A stretch of 64,000 nt of DNA from Jejuia sp049889775 (GTDB lineage Bacteria > Bacteroidota > Bacteroidia > Flavobacteriales > Flavobacteriaceae): NCBI GenBank assembly GCA_049889775.1, contig JBMHCT010000021.1, forward strand, positions 1 through 64,000. Reading direction: 5' to 3'. Positions 26,562 to 35,403 of this stretch are shown piece after piece (positions within the stretch are counted from its first letter, which is position 1; each line of letters begins with the position of its first letter). A program made the position numbers and the translations under genes. The notes beneath the pieces are model-generated. The model had not been told where the DNA came from, did no database searches, and saw nothing but the letters and a program-made list of their open reading frames with translations.

Positions 26562-27158
26562 CTAATCGAAAAAACTAATTTTGAATTTATTTATACATCT
26601 CACATCACTGCTATTCGAATTGTTTACAACTTCCACATTATCAAATGATGCAACTAATACAACTACTTTTCCTTCAGAGTTTAGCTCTAGTCTCTCGACT
26701 ATTAATTCGGAAGTATTGGCATCTGAACTTATGTATTCTGTTCCACCAACAATATAAAAGACATAAGCGGTACCAACTTGACCACTTGAACCATCGACGT
26801 TATAATTAGTCCTTTCTAGATCATCAGGATCAAAAAAAAGATTAAACCCCAAATCGGTAGACTCATCAATAGTACTATGACCTCCCGTTTGAATTGTTGG
26901 CACAGTAAAAAGAGCATCTGCCCTGTAACCGTAAACATTGCTTTCCAAATCCTCAAAATTAATGGTTGAAGTACAACTTTCATCAAAAGAAATTGCTGCT
27001 TCCAAAGAAGACTCAACAGTTATAGCAATTAAAGGAACAACCGGACTTGAAGTGCAACCAAAACTAATTAAAGCAAAGAGCACAAGTATTTTAAAAATCA
27101 ATAACTTCACTGTAATGCACTTGATAAACGATATGTTAATGTACAAAAAATCATTCAA
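26562..27158 (-). CDS. Hypothetical lipoprotein
   Basis: 198 residues, no family recognised. A hydrophobic segment ending LISFGC is a good lipobox. A GTG at 27110 would start the signal better than the ATG at 27158 (16 extra residues). The mature part is acidic and Ser/Asn-rich, with two Cys (DESCTS and DVRCIN) near its ends that could pair. It is probably cell-surface or outer-membrane anchored. The gene lies 15 bases after the glycosyltransferase on the same strand. Confidence 0.6.
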   Translation of the reverse strand: MNDFLYINISFIKCITVKLLIFKILVLFALISFGCTSSPVVPLIAITVESSLEAAISFDESCTSTINFEDLESNVYGYRADALFTVPTIQTGGHSTIDESTDLGFNLFFDPDDLERTNYNVDGSSGQVGTAYVFYIVGGTEYISSDANTSELIVERLELNSEGKVVVLVASFDNVEVVNNSNSSDVRCINKFKISFFD

Positions 27159-27173
27159 AATAGAATACCGAAA

Positions 27174-28418
27174 TTAACCTTTACTTACCTTATTCTTTTC
27201 CTCAATCCACTTACTTAAATATTTGGTGCTTTTAAGTGAGTGATGCATCAATATCTGACCCGTAAAATTACCCATCCTTTTCAACTCTAAATTACTTGAA
27301 ATACTCTTCAATCTTGAAATGAAAACCTGTTGATATTCCGTTTTAATGAAAAACTGGTTGACTATTTTTAGTATACGATTAGATTTTTCAAACCAAACAC
27401 TTTTGTCTTGGTATAATTGGATTGCTTGACTAGCAAAGTCATTGGGATTGTCTACTATTGCGCCAGATACTTTCATCATATCCTCAATACCTTCGGCTCC
27501 AATAGTAGTGGTTACAGCAGGGGTTCTATTTCGCATGGCATCAATAAGCTTTCCTTTCAAACCGGCCCCAAATCTAATTGGTGCTAAACATACTTTAGCA
27601 TTTTGCATTATCTCGTTTACATCTTCAGCAAATCCTTTTATTAAAAATCCTTGTTTTTCATTATGCAGTTGATTTACTTTTTCAGAACTATAGGCGCCAT
27701 AAATATGCAATTCTGCATTGGGTAACTCGCTTCTAATTAAAGGCCAGATAACTTCTTTTAGATACAAGACTGCATTATAGTTTGGTTCATGAAGAAAGTT
27801 TCCAATGGTTACAAAATGATCACGTTCTTCAAAGTTCGGGAGATTTGAAAACTCGTTTTCTGAAATTTCTTCCAACATAAAAGGCAAGTACAGCAGTAAT
27901 GATTCGTCTATTTTAAAATCATTTTTAAGAAGCTCCATTTCAGCCTGAGAAATAATCAAACTTAAATCACAACGATAAATACTTGCTATTTCACGCTTTG
28001 CTAAATCATTAAACAAATAACTCTTATCAAACGGTTTTCCATCCTTATACGCTTGATGCCTTCCTTTTCGTAAAAAATGTAAGTCTTCGGTGTCCAGAAT
28101 TCTTACTGCGTTTGGACATTGTTCCGCAACCCGCCAGCCAAATTGTTCTTCCATCATAAAACGATCGAATAGCACGACTTCAGGATTCAAATCTTGTAGA
28201 AACACATCAAAACTTGGGTGGTTTAATTCGATGGATTCTTGATCGACTCTCATGGTATCTAAATCAAAAGCATTCTCGGTTTTTGCACATGGACTTGCAA
28301 ACGTTATTTGATAACCATAAGAAATAAAAGCATCTAAAAGTTGTAGCATGCGACTGCCTGCCGCAGAACTTTTAGGTTCTGGCCATACGTATCCAATTAC
28401 TAATAATTTTTTCTTCAT
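27174..28418 (-). CDS. Glycosyltransferase, GT4/GT1-like
   Basis: 414 residues with a GT-B layout. The N-terminal domain opens LLVIGYVWPEPKSSAAGSRM, a donor/acceptor loop. The C-terminal domain has GNFLHEPNYNAV near 222, LHIYGAYS near 255, and the GAGLKGKLIDAMRNRTPAVTT segment near 300 where nucleotide-sugar donors bind. The product may be a surface polysaccharide or glycoprotein glycan. No polysaccharide cluster surrounds it. Confidence 0.82.
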   Translation of the reverse strand: MKKKLLVIGYVWPEPKSSAAGSRMLQLLDAFISYGYQITFASPCAKTENAFDLDTMRVDQESIELNHPSFDVFLQDLNPEVVLFDRFMMEEQFGWRVAEQCPNAVRILDTEDLHFLRKGRHQAYKDGKPFDKSYLFNDLAKREIASIYRCDLSLIISQAEMELLKNDFKIDESLLLYLPFMLEEISENEFSNLPNFEERDHFVTIGNFLHEPNYNAVLYLKEVIWPLIRSELPNAELHIYGAYSSEKVNQLHNEKQGFLIKGFAEDVNEIMQNAKVCLAPIRFGAGLKGKLIDAMRNRTPAVTTTIGAEGIEDMMKVSGAIVDNPNDFASQAIQLYQDKSVWFEKSNRILKIVNQFFIKTEYQQVFISRLKSISSNLELKRMGNFTGQILMHHSLKSTKYLSKWIEEKNKVSKG

Positions 28419-28453
28419 AAAAGAATGCTAAAAATCTCAAATTCCAAAAAACA

Positions 28454-28495
28454 AAATTCCAAATTCGAAACCTTTTGAGTTGGAATTTGGAATTT
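28454..28495. repeat. Intergenic palindrome (AAATTCCAAATTC type)
   Basis: Arms 28454-28466 and 28483-28495 are perfect 13-bp complements between the glycosyltransferase and heme-protein genes. On the minus strand it lies downstream of the heme-protein gene but lacks a clean T-run, so terminator function is uncertain. Confidence 0.6.
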
Positions 28496-28515
28496 CAAAA
28501 TTTGTGATTTAAAAT

Positions 28516-28989
28516 CTATTCTGGTTGCGGTTGTAAACCATACATAACACGCACCTGTTTTGCCCAATTAATTACCGAAGCTACTTGCTCAGGCGTTAAT
28601 TTCGCATCGCCATGCGTCCAAGTATAAGAGTTAAGTGGCATTTCGCCTTCTTCGATTTCCTCTATCAATTCTTCAAACTTATGATCCTTACGCTTTACGG
28701 AATTCCCTTCCCATTTAGACACATTAAAATGCCTCTTACCATCTTTTATATGTCCAGCCAACCAATAATTAACTGGAGTTATAGAATTATACCATGGGTA
28801 GCGCGTTACATCACTGTGGCAATCGTAACACGCGTTTTTCAATATGAGCTTAACATCTTTCGGTGGATTCGTTTCCGCTTCAAAAGCAGTAATTGAAGTG
28901 GCATCTCCAGCATTCTTTTCAGGTCCAAAAAATTGTGCTATGACTAAAGCAATAAGAAGTATCCAACCTATTTTTTTAACTAGTTTCAT
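28516..28989 (-). CDS. Membrane-anchored heme-binding domain protein
   Basis: 157 residues. An N-terminal hydrophobic segment (WILLIALVIAQFF) anchors a periplasmic domain holding one c-type heme motif, CYDCH, near residue 54. After it come the WYNSITPVNYWLAGHI and WTHGDAKLT stretches of the haem_bd family. It is a small cytochrome-like protein, perhaps an electron carrier or heme-based sensor. The partner is unknown. Confidence 0.85.
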   Translation of the reverse strand: MKLVKKIGWILLIALVIAQFFGPEKNAGDATSITAFEAETNPPKDVKLILKNACYDCHSDVTRYPWYNSITPVNYWLAGHIKDGKRHFNVSKWEGNSVKRKDHKFEELIEEIEEGEMPLNSYTWTHGDAKLTPEQVASVINWAKQVRVMYGLQPQPE

Positions 28990-29025
28990 TTATCTAATTT
29001 TAGGTTTTAAAAATAAGAAAACCTT

Positions 29026-29595
29026 TTGACTACAAACGAGCTTTATAAAGAATTAAATTATGTAAATCACTCCCGTGAAAAGCGTTTGTATTATGCCAAT
29101 CTACTCATTCAAAATCCAGATTTTATTCCAAGAGCACTCGAGATTTTGTTCATGGTGGATGATAAAATATCGCCAAAAGCGGCATGGATTCTTGAGTTTA
29201 TGTGTAGTGACACTATTACCTCAATTTTACCATACTTAGATAATTTTACCGCCAATATTAAAAGAGTTCATTTAGATTCCGCAGTAAGACCTGTGGCAAA
29301 AATATGTGAGCTATTGGCAAAAGAGTATACTTCAAAAGAAGAAAACAGCGTCAAGACTAAACTAAATGAAACTCATAAAGAGCGCATTATTGAAACCTGT
29401 TTTGATTATATGATAAATGATGAAAAAGTGGCACCAAAAGCGTATTCTATGAGTACATTGTTTTTACTTGGAAAAGAATATGATTGGGTTTACCCAGAGC
29501 TAACACAAATTCTTGAACGGGATTTTCATTTGCAAAGTGCTGCTTTTAAAGCCAGAGCAAGACATATTCTTAAAAAATTGAAGAAAAATAATTAA
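29026..29595 (+). CDS. HEAT-like helical protein upstream of purB
   Basis: 189 residues starting at TTG (29026). The protein is all helical, with repeated helix pairs reminiscent of HEAT/Armadillo repeats (PRALEILFMVDD, SPKAAWILEFM, APKAYSMSTLF). No catalytic motif is visible. It precedes purB by 86 bases with a separate promoter box between them, so linkage to purine synthesis is only positional. Protein-protein interaction is my guess. Confidence 0.65.
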   Translation: MTTNELYKELNYVNHSREKRLYYANLLIQNPDFIPRALEILFMVDDKISPKAAWILEFMCSDTITSILPYLDNFTANIKRVHLDSAVRPVAKICELLAKEYTSKEENSVKTKLNETHKERIIETCFDYMINDEKVAPKAYSMSTLFLLGKEYDWVYPELTQILERDFHLQSAAFKARARHILKKLKKNN

Positions 29596-29649
29596 TAGTT
29601 CACGACATAAACTTCGGTCTTCTTGCTTCCGTCTTCTGTCTAAAAAAAC

Positions 29650-29657
29650 TATCTTTG
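29650..29657 (+). promoter_or_regulatory. TATCTTTG -7 box of purB
   Basis: A full TAnnTTTG match 25 bases before the purB ATG. A CTTG at 29622 is a weak -33 candidate at a slightly long spacing. Confidence 0.55.
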
Positions 29658-29681
29658 CAGCTTTCAAAAATGTAAGCAAAC

Positions 29682-31025
29682 ATGTCATTATCATCTCTTA
29701 ACGCCATTTCTCCAATTGACGGTAGATACAGAAATAAAATTGAGGTTTTAGGAAACTATTTTTCCGAAGAAGCACTCATAAAATATCGTGTTTTGGTGGA
29801 GATAGAATATTTCATCGCGCTATGCGAAATTCCATTACCACAATTAGAAACCGTAAATCATAATGTTTTTGAAGATCTAAGAAAGATTTACAAGGATTTT
29901 TCCTCTGATGATGCTATTGCAATAAAAGATATTGAAAGTGTTACCAATCATGATGTAAAGGCTGTTGAATATTTTATAAAAGAAAAATTTGATACGTTAG
30001 GACTTTCGGAATTTAAAGAATTTATTCATTTTGGATTAACTTCTCAGGATATTAATAATACGGCGATTCCTTTAAGCATTAAGGAAGCCATGAATGATGT
30101 ATACGTTCCAGAATACTTTACTGTTTTAAATAAACTAAAAGAATTGGTTAAGGAATGGGCCAAAGTATCTATGTTGGCGAGAACCCATGGGCAACCGGCT
30201 TCTCCTACACGTCTCGGAAAAGAAATTGAGGTATTTGTTGTACGCTTAGAGGAACAGTTTAATTTATTGAATGACATACCAAGTGCGGCAAAATTTGGTG
30301 GGGCAACTGGTAATTTTAATGCACACCATGTGGCTTATCCAGATATTGATTGGAAAGCATTTGGGAACTCCTTTGTTCAAGAAAAATTAGGATTACAACA
30401 TTCTTTCCCAACTACGCAAATTGAACATTACGACCATATGGCCGCTCTTTTTGATGCACTAAAAAGAATTAATACTATTCTTGTTGATTTAGATAGAGAT
30501 GTTTGGACCTATGTTTCCATGGATTACTTCAAACAGAAAATTAAAAAAGGTGAAGTAGGAAGTTCTGCTATGCCTCACAAAGTAAACCCTATAGATTTTG
30601 AAAACTCTGAAGGTAACTTAGGTATCGCCAACGCTATTTTTGAGCATTTATCGGCTAAACTACCAATATCAAGGTTGCAACGTGATTTAACCGATAGCAC
30701 CGTTCTTAGAAATGTGGGTGTACCATTTGGACATACTATTATCGGATTTAAGTCCACCTTAAAAGGATTGAATAAGCTTTTACTAAACGAAGCTAAGTTT
30801 GCCCAAGATTTAGAAAATAATTGGGCAGTTGTAGCAGAAGCTATTCAAACTATATTAAGACGTGAAGGTTATCCCAATCCCTATGAAGCTTTAAAAGGCC
30901 TTACACGAACAAATGAAACCATAAATCAAGCGTCTATTTCAAATTTTATTGATACTTTAGAGGTTTCAGAGGATATAAAGAACGAATTAAAGCAAATTAC
31001 ACCAGGTAATTATACTGGTATATAA
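29682..31025 (+). CDS. purB: Adenylosuccinate lyase
   Basis: 447 residues. It cleaves SAICAR and adenylosuccinate in purine synthesis, releasing fumarate. Recognisable elements: LNAISPIDGRY at the start, LTSQDINNTA near 116, TRTHGQPA-type segment (LARTHGQPASPT) near 163, and the fumarase/aspartase signature GSSAMPHKVNP near 290. The form beginning SPIDGRYR is the E. coli-like type. It is followed 15 bases later by a small membrane protein gene and then a terminator. Confidence 0.97.
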   Translation: MSLSSLNAISPIDGRYRNKIEVLGNYFSEEALIKYRVLVEIEYFIALCEIPLPQLETVNHNVFEDLRKIYKDFSSDDAIAIKDIESVTNHDVKAVEYFIKEKFDTLGLSEFKEFIHFGLTSQDINNTAIPLSIKEAMNDVYVPEYFTVLNKLKELVKEWAKVSMLARTHGQPASPTRLGKEIEVFVVRLEEQFNLLNDIPSAAKFGGATGNFNAHHVAYPDIDWKAFGNSFVQEKLGLQHSFPTTQIEHYDHMAALFDALKRINTILVDLDRDVWTYVSMDYFKQKIKKGEVGSSAMPHKVNPIDFENSEGNLGIANAIFEHLSAKLPISRLQRDLTDSTVLRNVGVPFGHTIIGFKSTLKGLNKLLLNEAKFAQDLENNWAVVAEAIQTILRREGYPNPYEALKGLTRTNETINQASISNFIDTLEVSEDIKNELKQITPGNYTGI

Positions 31026-31040
31026 ATAATCTCTCAAAAC

Positions 31041-31253
31041 ATGTTAAGTAACAAACAATCCCTAATTCTTACTGCCTTAATGGCGATAGGGCTTTTTGTA
31101 TTTGGCGTGCTTGATATTTTGGATAATTTCTTAATACTCACTGCGTTAACGCTTATATTTTTTGCGGTAATTATTAATATTTTTTACACGCATTTTAAAA
31201 ATAAAGAGGTTCAAAAAAGTTTTAAGAAACAACGACAACTGCAAAACGAATAA
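31041..31253 (+). CDS. Small membrane protein after purB
   Basis: 70 residues with two membrane helices (LILTALMAIGLFVFGVLDIL and ILTALTLIFFAVIINIFY) and a basic, Gln/Lys-rich cytoplasmic tail. No family is recognised. It is co-directional with purB, 15 bases apart, and both end at the hairpin at 31259-31279, so they are likely one transcript. Confidence 0.6.
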   Translation: MLSNKQSLILTALMAIGLFVFGVLDILDNFLILTALTLIFFAVIINIFYTHFKNKEVQKSFKKQRQLQNE

Positions 31254-31285
31254 AAAAAGGTTTCCAAATTTTGGAAACCCTTTTT
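31252..31285. terminator. Bidirectional terminator
   Basis: The stem GGTTTCCAAA/TTTGGAAACC (31259-31279) has seven A before it and a T-run after it. It can therefore end the purB transcript on the plus strand and the DUF4252 transcript on the minus strand. Confidence 0.85.
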
Positions 31286-31307
31286 CTTTAAACCTTATGC
31301 TCTCTAT

Positions 31308-31850
31308 TTACTTAAAAAAATCTAGCATTTCTTGCATTTGAGATTCGTCTATATTGGAATTTCTCAACGCCTCACTAAGTGTTATCATTTTTTCAGGACT
31401 CATATCACTACCTAAAATCCTTACGACTGCAAAGCCCATATCTTCAGCACTTCCAAAAAGTATCACTTCGTCTGCATCCTCGTCATCTCCAATATACTTT
31501 ACCAATATTTTACGTCCCTTATCACTAAACTCCATTAAATCCTGATACTTCTCTTGTTTCAATATAGATTTTACCGTGTTCAGTTCTGTAGTATAAACAT
31601 CTTTGTTGTTTTCATTCACATTAAAACCTAAGAAATTCAATCGGCGAACAGAATTAAAGGCTTCGGTTTGCTCCTCTGTAAAATTTGTCTTGTCAATTTT
31701 AACCATAGAAACCGGCACATCTTGAGAAATAAAATTTGGCTGTTCTTGGTGGTCTACAAAATACCTTTGTAAACTAGGTTCGCTATTACAACTTACTAAA
31801 ATAAAACTAAATAAGACTATGAGGGAAAACGATTTAAGATATTGATACAT
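31308..31850 (-). CDS. DUF4252 lipoprotein
   Basis: I start at the ATG at 31850, giving MYQYLKSF and a lipobox FILVSC. The frame is open to 31907, which adds 19 basic residues. The 180-residue protein matches DUF4252 in its pattern: a paired EEQTEAFNSVRRLNFLGF segment near 60, a VKYIGDDEDADEVILFG strand pair, and an acidic end. It is the last gene of the sigma-factor group on the minus strand. Function is unknown; probably outer-membrane associated. Confidence 0.75.
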   Translation of the reverse strand: MYQYLKSFSLIVLFSFILVSCNSEPSLQRYFVDHQEQPNFISQDVPVSMVKIDKTNFTEEQTEAFNSVRRLNFLGFNVNENNKDVYTTELNTVKSILKQEKYQDLMEFSDKGRKILVKYIGDDEDADEVILFGSAEDMGFAVVRILGSDMSPEKMITLSEALRNSNIDESQMQEMLDFFK

Positions 31851-31970
31851 TGGTTTGATTTTATTAAGCCTAAAAGCTATACGTTGAGTTACACAAATTT
31901 TCTTCATTCCGCGGTTTAAAGACAGAACGAAGAAAATATAGTTTCGTTTTTCTAATTGATGATGATTTTA

Positions 31971-32531
31971 TTATTTACTTTTCTCTAAATGCTGCCCACC
32001 TGGGATATTCATTTTTTGAGTAAGTTTTGAGATTTCATTCAAATCGATATCTCCTGTCATAGAAACTACCACAGTTTCAATCTTACGTTCCTTACCGTTA
32101 ATCTCAATTTTATCATCCATTTTCTTATCAATTCCTGTCACAAAAATCAATAATTCTTCTACGTGGTCTGCATCTTTTCCTTCCTGTACATAAAACTTCA
32201 CTTCTGTACCATCATCCTTTACTTCCATTAATTCATCTAATTTTCCAGATCTAGCTTTTACCCATTTTGAAATATCTGCTGAAATAGAAGAGTTATCCGT
32301 AACTATGGTTTTAAAGCTAGTTATACTTTTAACCATATCCATATAAGCTTGTGCTTCTGGATCGTCAGTTTGAATACCCATTTTTGCTAACATTTGAAAC
32401 ATCTTCGGCTTAATGTTCACATAGGTTACATCTGGGCTTTCACTGTATTTATCAAATACACTTTTTTGTGCCATTCCTGTTAATGGCAACAACATAATTG
32501 CCATAAACCCTATTATTAATTTAGTTCTCAT
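31971..32531 (-). CDS. DUF4252 secreted protein
   Basis: The ATG at 32531 gives a clean signal peptide (MRTKLIIGFMAIMLLPLTGMAQ). An ATG at 32564 would add 11 residues and is the alternative. The 186-residue product looks like the neighbouring DUF4252 lipoprotein (FQMLAKMGI, KSITSFKTIVTD, VEELLIFVTGID) but is released or periplasmic instead of lipid-anchored. The pair probably works together under the ECF sigma factor encoded upstream. Confidence 0.75.
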   Translation of the reverse strand: MRTKLIIGFMAIMLLPLTGMAQKSVFDKYSESPDVTYVNIKPKMFQMLAKMGIQTDDPEAQAYMDMVKSITSFKTIVTDNSSISADISKWVKARSGKLDELMEVKDDGTEVKFYVQEGKDADHVEELLIFVTGIDKKMDDKIEINGKERKIETVVVSMTGDIDLNEISKLTQKMNIPGGQHLEKSK

Positions 32532-32576
32532 ATTTTTTGTGTTAAGAATATTTAAAGTTTTCATCTTTGTGTTTTT

Positions 32577-33065
32577 TTACTGATTCGTTTTAAAAATTAT
32601 ACTGGTTGAATTTTCGATTTCATTCAAATAATTAAGAGTTGAAGCACCTTTATTTACTTCATTTAAGTAACTTACGGTAGATGTACCCTTATTAAAATGA
32701 TTTGAAATCATCGCTAACTGTTTTGCAACTTCGTCTAGCGCTTGTTCTGGCTCACAATAGGTACCTAAATCATTACAGTTATCGTCTATAACTGGCACAC
32801 TAAAATAAACCCCCAACATTATAACTGCTACTGCTGCAACCGATAACCACTTGTAATTAAATGTGTTTTTAGTTTTTAATGGCAGGGCTTTAGTAAACTG
32901 TTCTTGTTGGTTTCCCAAAAAATACACAAACATAGGTTTGTAATGCTCTAAGTGTGGTGCAACGTTGTCTCCAGAAAAATAGTTTTTTAACACTTGCTCT
33001 TCCTTAAGGCTTGTTTCCCCGTTCTCGTACTTTTCAAGTAATTTTTCTATACTATTTAATACCAT
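32577..33065 (-). CDS. Membrane protein paired with ECF sigma, anti-sigma-like
   Basis: 162 residues. The cytoplasmic N-terminus (1-70) begins IEKLLEKYENGETSLKEEQ, the kind of helical opening seen in flavobacterial anti-sigma-like proteins. One membrane segment lies near 73-90 (LSVAAVAVIMLGVYFSV). The periplasmic tail has two near-identical short repeats (TSTVSYLNEVN and ASTLNYLNEIE). Its start overlaps the sigma gene by 14 bases, so the two are translationally coupled. An anti-sigma role is inferred; no zinc motif is present. Confidence 0.7.
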   Translation of the reverse strand: MVLNSIEKLLEKYENGETSLKEEQVLKNYFSGDNVAPHLEHYKPMFVYFLGNQQEQFTKALPLKTKNTFNYKWLSVAAVAVIMLGVYFSVPVIDDNCNDLGTYCEPEQALDEVAKQLAMISNHFNKGTSTVSYLNEVNKGASTLNYLNEIENSTSIIFKTNQ

Positions 33066-33561
33066 AATTATGCGTATTAGTTAATCGTTCTCTTATTGTT
33101 TTTCTCGCTCTAGATAAGGCTACCCTAACGGCAGTATTATTCATATCTAGCATTTTCGAAATCTCATCAAAGTCATATTCCTCAATATCTCTTAACTGAA
33201 TTATCATGCGTTGTTGTTCGGGTAATTCTTCAATAATGCGCTCTACCCAACTTACGCTGTCATTCAGTTCAACCTGCTTTTGCAGTGGCGTACTTTTCTC
33301 TTCATAATTACTATGTACAATCTTCAAATTTTGGGCTTGTTTCGATTTTAGTTTGTCAAAACAAAAATTCTTCGTCATTGTCATTGAAAACGCCTCCACA
33401 TTTTTATACTCACCAATCTTGCCTTTATTTCGCCATAGTTTTAGTAGCACTTCTTGTGTCGCATCTTCCGCCTCTTCAGTAGAAACCAGTAATCGTTTTG
33501 CTAAGCGAAACACTTTATCCTTAAAAGGCATTACTATGTTCAAAAACTCGTTCTGAGTCAT
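33052..33561 (-). CDS. ECF RNA polymerase sigma factor
   Basis: 169 residues with sigma region 2 (VFRLAKRLLVSTEEAEDATQ near 16, FSMTMTKNFCFDKL near 62) and region 4 (ELPEQQRMIIQLRDIEEYDF near 112, then a helix-turn-helix LDMNNTAVRVALSRARK). The size and layout are those of extracytoplasmic-function sigma factors. The downstream membrane protein and two DUF4252 genes would be its partner and targets. The region upstream is filled with repeats. Confidence 0.92.
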   Translation of the reverse strand: MTQNEFLNIVMPFKDKVFRLAKRLLVSTEEAEDATQEVLLKLWRNKGKIGEYKNVEAFSMTMTKNFCFDKLKSKQAQNLKIVHSNYEEKSTPLQKQVELNDSVSWVERIIEELPEQQRMIIQLRDIEEYDFDEISKMLDMNNTAVRVALSRARKTIRERLTNTHNYGIK

Positions 33562-33670
33562 TTTGGTTATGGTTAATGTTGTGGTTATAATAACTTTTTA
33601 TTGCTATTTGTCTTTACGACGACCCACTATTTATTTTGTTACAGCAATGTGTAAAATTTTTTAAAATTAT

Positions 33671-33756
33671 GGCGTAACCCACAAGGGGTCGGGCTTTCAC
33701 TAGTCGCTCCTCCTTAGGTCGGGAGCTCCAACATGCCGTTCAATCCCTTACGCGGG
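33671..33756 (+). repeat. Dispersed 85-bp repeat, copy B
   Basis: Second copy of the repeat at 17484-17568, on the opposite strand. It is the most diverged of the three (ACTAGTCGCTCCTCC where the others read ACTACTCA-TCCCTCC). The inverted ends GGCGTAACCC and CCCTTACGC are kept. Confidence 0.8.
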
Positions 33757-33801
33757 GCATATTTGCTAACACCAATTTTTCATTATTAACTGTTTTCTAT
33801 T

Positions 33802-33860
<59 letters not shown>

Positions 33861-33947
33861 CAGCAATTCATCGATTAATTTTTTATTATACAATAATGTA
33901 AGTAAATTTAGGGTTTAATAGACTACTATATTAAAATTGCGAAAAAG

Positions 33948-35393
33948 ATGAAAAAGATAAGATTATTAGTAGCAATCTTCGGTGCTATATGTTTAACCAG
34001 TTGTTTTGAAGATAATGATGATGTAATTACACCTGCATCTGCCAGTGAAATAAACGATTTTGTTTGGAAAGCAATGAATATAGTTTATCTCTACAAAAGT
34101 GAAATTCCAAACTTAGCTGATGATAGATTTAACAATAATTCAGAGTATTCTGCATATTTAAACTCCTTCTCCACTCCTGAAGCCCTTTTTGAAAGTCTGC
34201 TGTTTGATCGACAAACTATTGATAGATTTAGTGTTATAGTTGATGATTACATTGCACTTGAGCAAAGACTACAAGGTGTATTTAAAACTAATGGTATGGA
34301 ACTAATTCCATACGCGCTCGGTAGTAGTCCTACAGATGTGTTTTATTTAGTCACACTAGTTTTACCAGGTAGCGATGCAGAAGCTAAAGGCGTAAAACGT
34401 GGTGATATTTTTGGGCAAGTAAATGGTACAACTATTACGAGATCAAATTTCAGGGAACTGCTAAGTGATGATGTTTACACCATAAACTTAGGAACATACG
34501 ATACCAAAGGAACTCCTACAAATGCAGATGACACTATTGATCCTAACGGTACTGACATTACCTTAGAAAAATTCCAATTTACAGAAGACCCCATATTCAT
34601 AAACGAGGTATTTCAAGTTAATGGTGAAAACGTAGGGTACTTAATGTATAATGGCTTTACTGCAGGATCAGAAACCGGATTAAATACTGTATTTGCTAAT
34701 TTCAAAGCTAATAATATTCAACATTTAGTCTTAGATCTGCGCTACAATCCTGGAGGTTCTGTTCAAACAACAACGTATCTAGCAAGTATGATTACTGGAC
34801 AATTTACGGGACAAGTATTTGAAAAACTCATTTACAACGAAAACCTACAAAGTCTTAATCAAGACTATCTTTTTGCGGATAGTTTTGGTGGCAATACTAT
34901 TAACAGTGTTAGCTTAAATAAAATATATGTTTTAACAACAGATAGATCTGCCTCTGCTAGCGAAGGATTGATTAATGGTTTAAAATCTTATATTGATGTT
35001 ATACAAATTGGGGAGGCAACAACTGGAAAAACACAGGCTTCAAGAATTTTTTATGATTCTGGTGTAGAAAATGGATTTAGAAGACAAGGTGCTAACCCCT
35101 CTCATACATATGCTATACAACCCTTAATTGCTAATGGTGTTAATAAGAATTTAGAATCTGTTCCAGGAACCGGTTTACCACCAAGTATTGGTTTTGAGTA
35201 CAGCGAAAACATTTTGAACTTAGGCGTTTTAGGCGATATTAATGAGCCTATGCTAGCCTTGGCTTTAGCAGATATAGAAAATTCCACAACTAAGAGAAAC
35301 AGCATTAAGAGTACACAATTAGAAGTTAAGAAACTAGATTTTAGTGATAAAGATGTGCTATTGTTTAAAGAGGGTGGTATGATAGCAGATTAA
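33948..35393 (+). CDS. S41-family peptidase lipoprotein with PDZ domain
   Basis: 481 residues. The lipoprotein signal ends CLTSC. A helical region (30-110) precedes a PDZ-like domain (about 110-200: VLPGSDAEAKGVKRGDIFGQV). The S41 protease core follows, with HLVLDLRYNPGG near 262, the nucleophile region DRSASASEG near 335 and the Lys in TGKTQA near 360. These are C-terminal processing-type proteases of the envelope. The target is unknown. The next gene follows in the same direction 10 bases later. Confidence 0.9.
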   Translation: MKKIRLLVAIFGAICLTSCFEDNDDVITPASASEINDFVWKAMNIVYLYKSEIPNLADDRFNNNSEYSAYLNSFSTPEALFESLLFDRQTIDRFSVIVDDYIALEQRLQGVFKTNGMELIPYALGSSPTDVFYLVTLVLPGSDAEAKGVKRGDIFGQVNGTTITRSNFRELLSDDVYTINLGTYDTKGTPTNADDTIDPNGTDITLEKFQFTEDPIFINEVFQVNGENVGYLMYNGFTAGSETGLNTVFANFKANNIQHLVLDLRYNPGGSVQTTTYLASMITGQFTGQVFEKLIYNENLQSLNQDYLFADSFGGNTINSVSLNKIYVLTTDRSASASEGLINGLKSYIDVIQIGEATTGKTQASRIFYDSGVENGFRRQGANPSHTYAIQPLIANGVNKNLESVPGTGLPPSIGFEYSENILNLGVLGDINEPMLALALADIENSTTKRNSIKSTQLEVKKLDFSDKDVLLFKEGGMIAD

Positions 35394-35403
35394 TTTTAGT
35401 TTT

